This document shows positions 12,848 through 14,592 of a stretch of 14,592 bases of DNA, piece after piece. A model generated the notes under the pieces. It did not search any database. It worked only from the letters and a program-made list of their open reading frames with translations, and was not told the DNA's origin. The stretch comes from Syntrophomonadaceae bacterium (lineage in GTDB: Bacteria; Bacillota; Dethiobacteria; DTU022): the NCBI GenBank assembly GCA_007129055.1, contig SKWE01000141.1, positions 1-14,592 on the forward strand, in the 5' to 3' direction. The position numbers and the translations under genes were made by a program. Every line of letters starts with the position of its first letter. Within the stretch, counting starts at the first letter, position 1.

Positions 12848-14592
12848 CTAACGAACGACTATATTCACCAGCCTGCCGGGGACAGTAATAACTTTAACAA
12901 TGCTTTTACCTTCTAAAAGCTCCTTCACACGTTCCTGCCTGCGGGCTTCCGCGGTTAGCTCTTCTTCGCCGTAATCGGCGGGAACGGTCATTCTGCCTCT
13001 AACCTTTCCATTGATCTGGACAACTACCTCTACTTCTTCCTCGTGCAGTTTTTCAGGATCATAGGAAGGCCATTGCTGCCTGTGTACGCTCTCTTTATTA
13101 CCCAAAAGCTGCCACGCTTCTTCAGCTAAATGCGGGGCAAATGGCGCAAGCAGCAGGATCGTTTTTTCAAGCGCATTTGACAGGGTTTGATGGTTGTAAC
13201 TGCCTTCGTTCCCTGACTGACGGTAAGCATATATGGAGTTTACCAGTTCCATAATAGCGCTGATTGCCGTATTAAAATTAAATCTTTCCTTGATATCGAA
13301 AGTAACTTTTTTTATTGCAGCGTGAACACTTCTCTCTAAATCAACTTCTTTTTCCCCGATTTCAGAAGATCCTTTTCCTGCTGCAAATTGCTCCAGGCAT
13401 TCCTGGACCAGGCGCCAGATTCGACGCAGGAAACGGTGGCACCCTTCAACTCCCTGGTCATTCCAATCCAGGTCTTTTTCAGGCGGGGAAGCAAATAAGA
13501 TGAACAGCCTGCCTGTATCAGCTCCATACTTTTCAACTATCTCATCCGGGGTGACGACGTTGCCCTTTGATTTAGACATTTTAGCCCCATCCTTGTAAAC
13601 CATCCCCTGGGCCAGCAACCTGCTGAAAGGTTCCTGCGCTTCAATCATCCCTGCATCATGCAAAACCTTGGTAAAGAAACGGGCATAAAGCAAATGCAGC
13701 ACAGCGTGTTCAATACCACCTATATATTGATCTACCGGCATCCAGTAATTAGCCTTTCCCTTATCAAAAGGCGCGCTGTTTGTATCAGGGCTTGTATAGC
13801 GTATAAAGTACCAAGAGGAACAGATAAAAGTATCCATGGTATCTGTTTCCCGCCTGGCTTCTCCGCTGCAGGCAGGGCATTTTGTTTTTATAAAATCATC
13901 GTAGTGGGCTAAACCCGGTACACGGTTGTTCGACAGTTCAACTTCCAGGGGTAATTCAACGGGAAGATCTTCCTCCGGAACCGGCATCATACCGCATTTG
14001 TCACAGTAAATAATCGGTATAGGAGCGCCCCAGTAACGCTGACGGGATATTAACCAGTCTCGAAGGCGGTAGGTGATCCTAAAGCAACCAAGATCTTTCT
14101 GCTCAAGATATTCAGTAACTTTTTTAATCCCTTCATTATTGGGTAAGCCGTCGAATGAACCGGAATTGACCATCACACCTTGATCTACATAAGCCTCTTC
14201 CATTGTATCATCCCGCAGATTTTCACCTTCCGGCTGAATTACTACCCTGATCGGCAGGTTATGTTTGCGGGCAAACATAAAATCCCTGTGGTCATGGGCC
14301 GGAACCCCCATGACCGCTCCCGTGCCGTAGGCCATTAAAACATAATTACCAACCAATATGGGAACTTCCTCCCCATTGATCGGGTTTACTGCATGACGGC
14401 CGGTTAGCAGCCCGATTTTCGGGGCATCCTCAGAAGTTCTGTCAATTTCACTTTCCTGTCTGACCCTGGAAACAAAATCTAAAACCTCTTCTTCCCGGTC
14501 TGTGCCCTCGACAAGTTTTTTTACCAGCGGGTGCTCCGGGGCCAGGACCATATAAGTAACACCGAAGAGTGTATCCGGACGAGTGGTGAAGG
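12848..14592 (-). CDS. leuS: Leucyl-tRNA synthetase, C-terminal two thirds (start beyond right edge)
   Basis: LeuRS is a class I synthetase that charges tRNA-Leu with leucine in the cytoplasm. The window holds 580 codons plus the TAG stop. The N-terminal catalytic part lies past base 14592, and the reading frame is open to the edge, so the ATG at 14551 is an internal methionine. The fragment opens inside the CP1 editing domain with the threonine-rich TTRPDTLFG, followed by GTGAVMGVPAHDHRDF, the second editing motif. A zinc-ribbon-like Cys pair set follows (CDKC at 196-199 and CPAC at 238-241). Next come ETDTMDTFICSSWY, the KMSKS loop (GAKMSKSKGN, KMSKS at 337-341), the anticodon-binding helical domain (LAPFAPHLAEEAW) and the C-terminal VQINGKVRGRM domain. 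No frameshift or lost residue is seen. Downstream lies the Asp23 gene with its own promoter. Confidence 0.97.
   Translation of the reverse strand, partial: FTTRPDTLFGVTYMVLAPEHPLVKKLVEGTDREEEVLDFVSRVRQESEIDRTSEDAPKIGLLTGRHAVNPINGEEVPILVGNYVLMAYGTGAVMGVPAHDHRDFMFARKHNLPIRVVIQPEGENLRDDTMEEAYVDQGVMVNSGSFDGLPNNEGIKKVTEYLEQKDLGCFRITYRLRDWLISRQRYWGAPIPIIYCDKCGMMPVPEEDLPVELPLEVELSNNRVPGLAHYDDFIKTKCPACSGEARRETDTMDTFICSSWYFIRYTSPDTNSAPFDKGKANYWMPVDQYIGGIEHAVLHLLYARFFTKVLHDAGMIEAQEPFSRLLAQGMVYKDGAKMSKSKGNVVTPDEIVEKYGADTGRLFILFASPPEKDLDWNDQGVEGCHRFLRRIWRLVQECLEQFAAGKGSSEIGEKEVDLERSVHAAIKKVTFDIKERFNFNTAISAIMELVNSIYAYRQSGNEGSYNHQTLSNALEKTILLLAPFAPHLAEEAWQLLGNKESVHRQQWPSYDPEKLHEEEVEVVVQINGKVRGRMTVPADYGEEELTAEARRQERVKELLEGKSIVKVITVPGRLVNIVVR

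Noticed and set aside
14290..14315. Perfect 9-bp inverted repeat inside leuS
   Set aside because: It lies in the strictly conserved editing motif MGVPAHDHRD, so protein constraint and chance explain it.
1..14592. CRISPR arrays, insertion sequences, prophage, toxin-antitoxin or defence genes
   Set aside because: No repeat-spacer pattern, transposase, integrase or att-like repeats were seen. All sizeable genes belong to known housekeeping or transport families, apart from the uncharacterised UPF0182 protein.

Overview
This window looks like ordinary core chromosome from a Gram-positive, Clostridia-like member of the Bacillota. The grounds are strong AGGAGG-type ribosome binding sites, TTGACA/TATAAT-type promoters, an Asp23/Gls24 protein, a ComEA competence protein, a lipoprotein-anchored BMP-type nucleoside transporter, moderate GC content and frequent TTG/GTG start codons. 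The exact genus cannot be read from the sequence. I see no mobile element, prophage, CRISPR array, rRNA or tRNA.

Layout, left to right: (1) The left edge holds the first 29 codons of a minus-strand RNase HI gene (rnhA). (2) Next is a 2.76 kb minus-strand gene for a UPF0182 (COG1615) membrane protein of unknown function, with its own promoter just beyond the end of deoC. (3) From about 9.9 kb down to 3.0 kb on the minus strand runs a compact nucleoside-salvage operon: BMP-family binding lipoprotein, double-domain ABC ATPase, two permeases, pyrimidine-nucleoside phosphorylase (pdp) and deoxyribose-phosphate aldolase (deoC). Its genes touch or overlap by 1-4 bases, except after the binding protein, where there is a strong intrinsic terminator. 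(4) The only plus-strand gene is ahcY (S-adenosylhomocysteine hydrolase), divergent from the salvage operon. (5) ahcY converges, with one base between stop codons, on a minus-strand comEA gene. (6) Upstream of comEA lies an Asp23/Gls24 gene with its own terminator and a perfect-consensus sigma-A promoter. (7) The right edge holds the C-terminal two thirds of leuS on the minus strand.

How the genes work together: the lipoprotein captures nucleosides outside the cell and the ATPase with its two permeases imports them. Pdp phosphorolyses pyrimidine (deoxy)nucleosides to base plus (deoxy)ribose-1-phosphate, and after mutase conversion (no mutase gene here) DeoC splits deoxyribose-5-phosphate to glyceraldehyde-3-phosphate and acetaldehyde. 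AhcY makes adenosine and homocysteine, so it has a loose metabolic link to the divergent operon, but no shared regulator is visible.

I found no convincing undescribed system. The points most worth a second look are the terminator inside the transporter operon, the promoter and hairpin ahead of the UPF0182 gene, the perfect asp23 promoter with a roughly 130-base leader, and possible structure in the ahcY leader.
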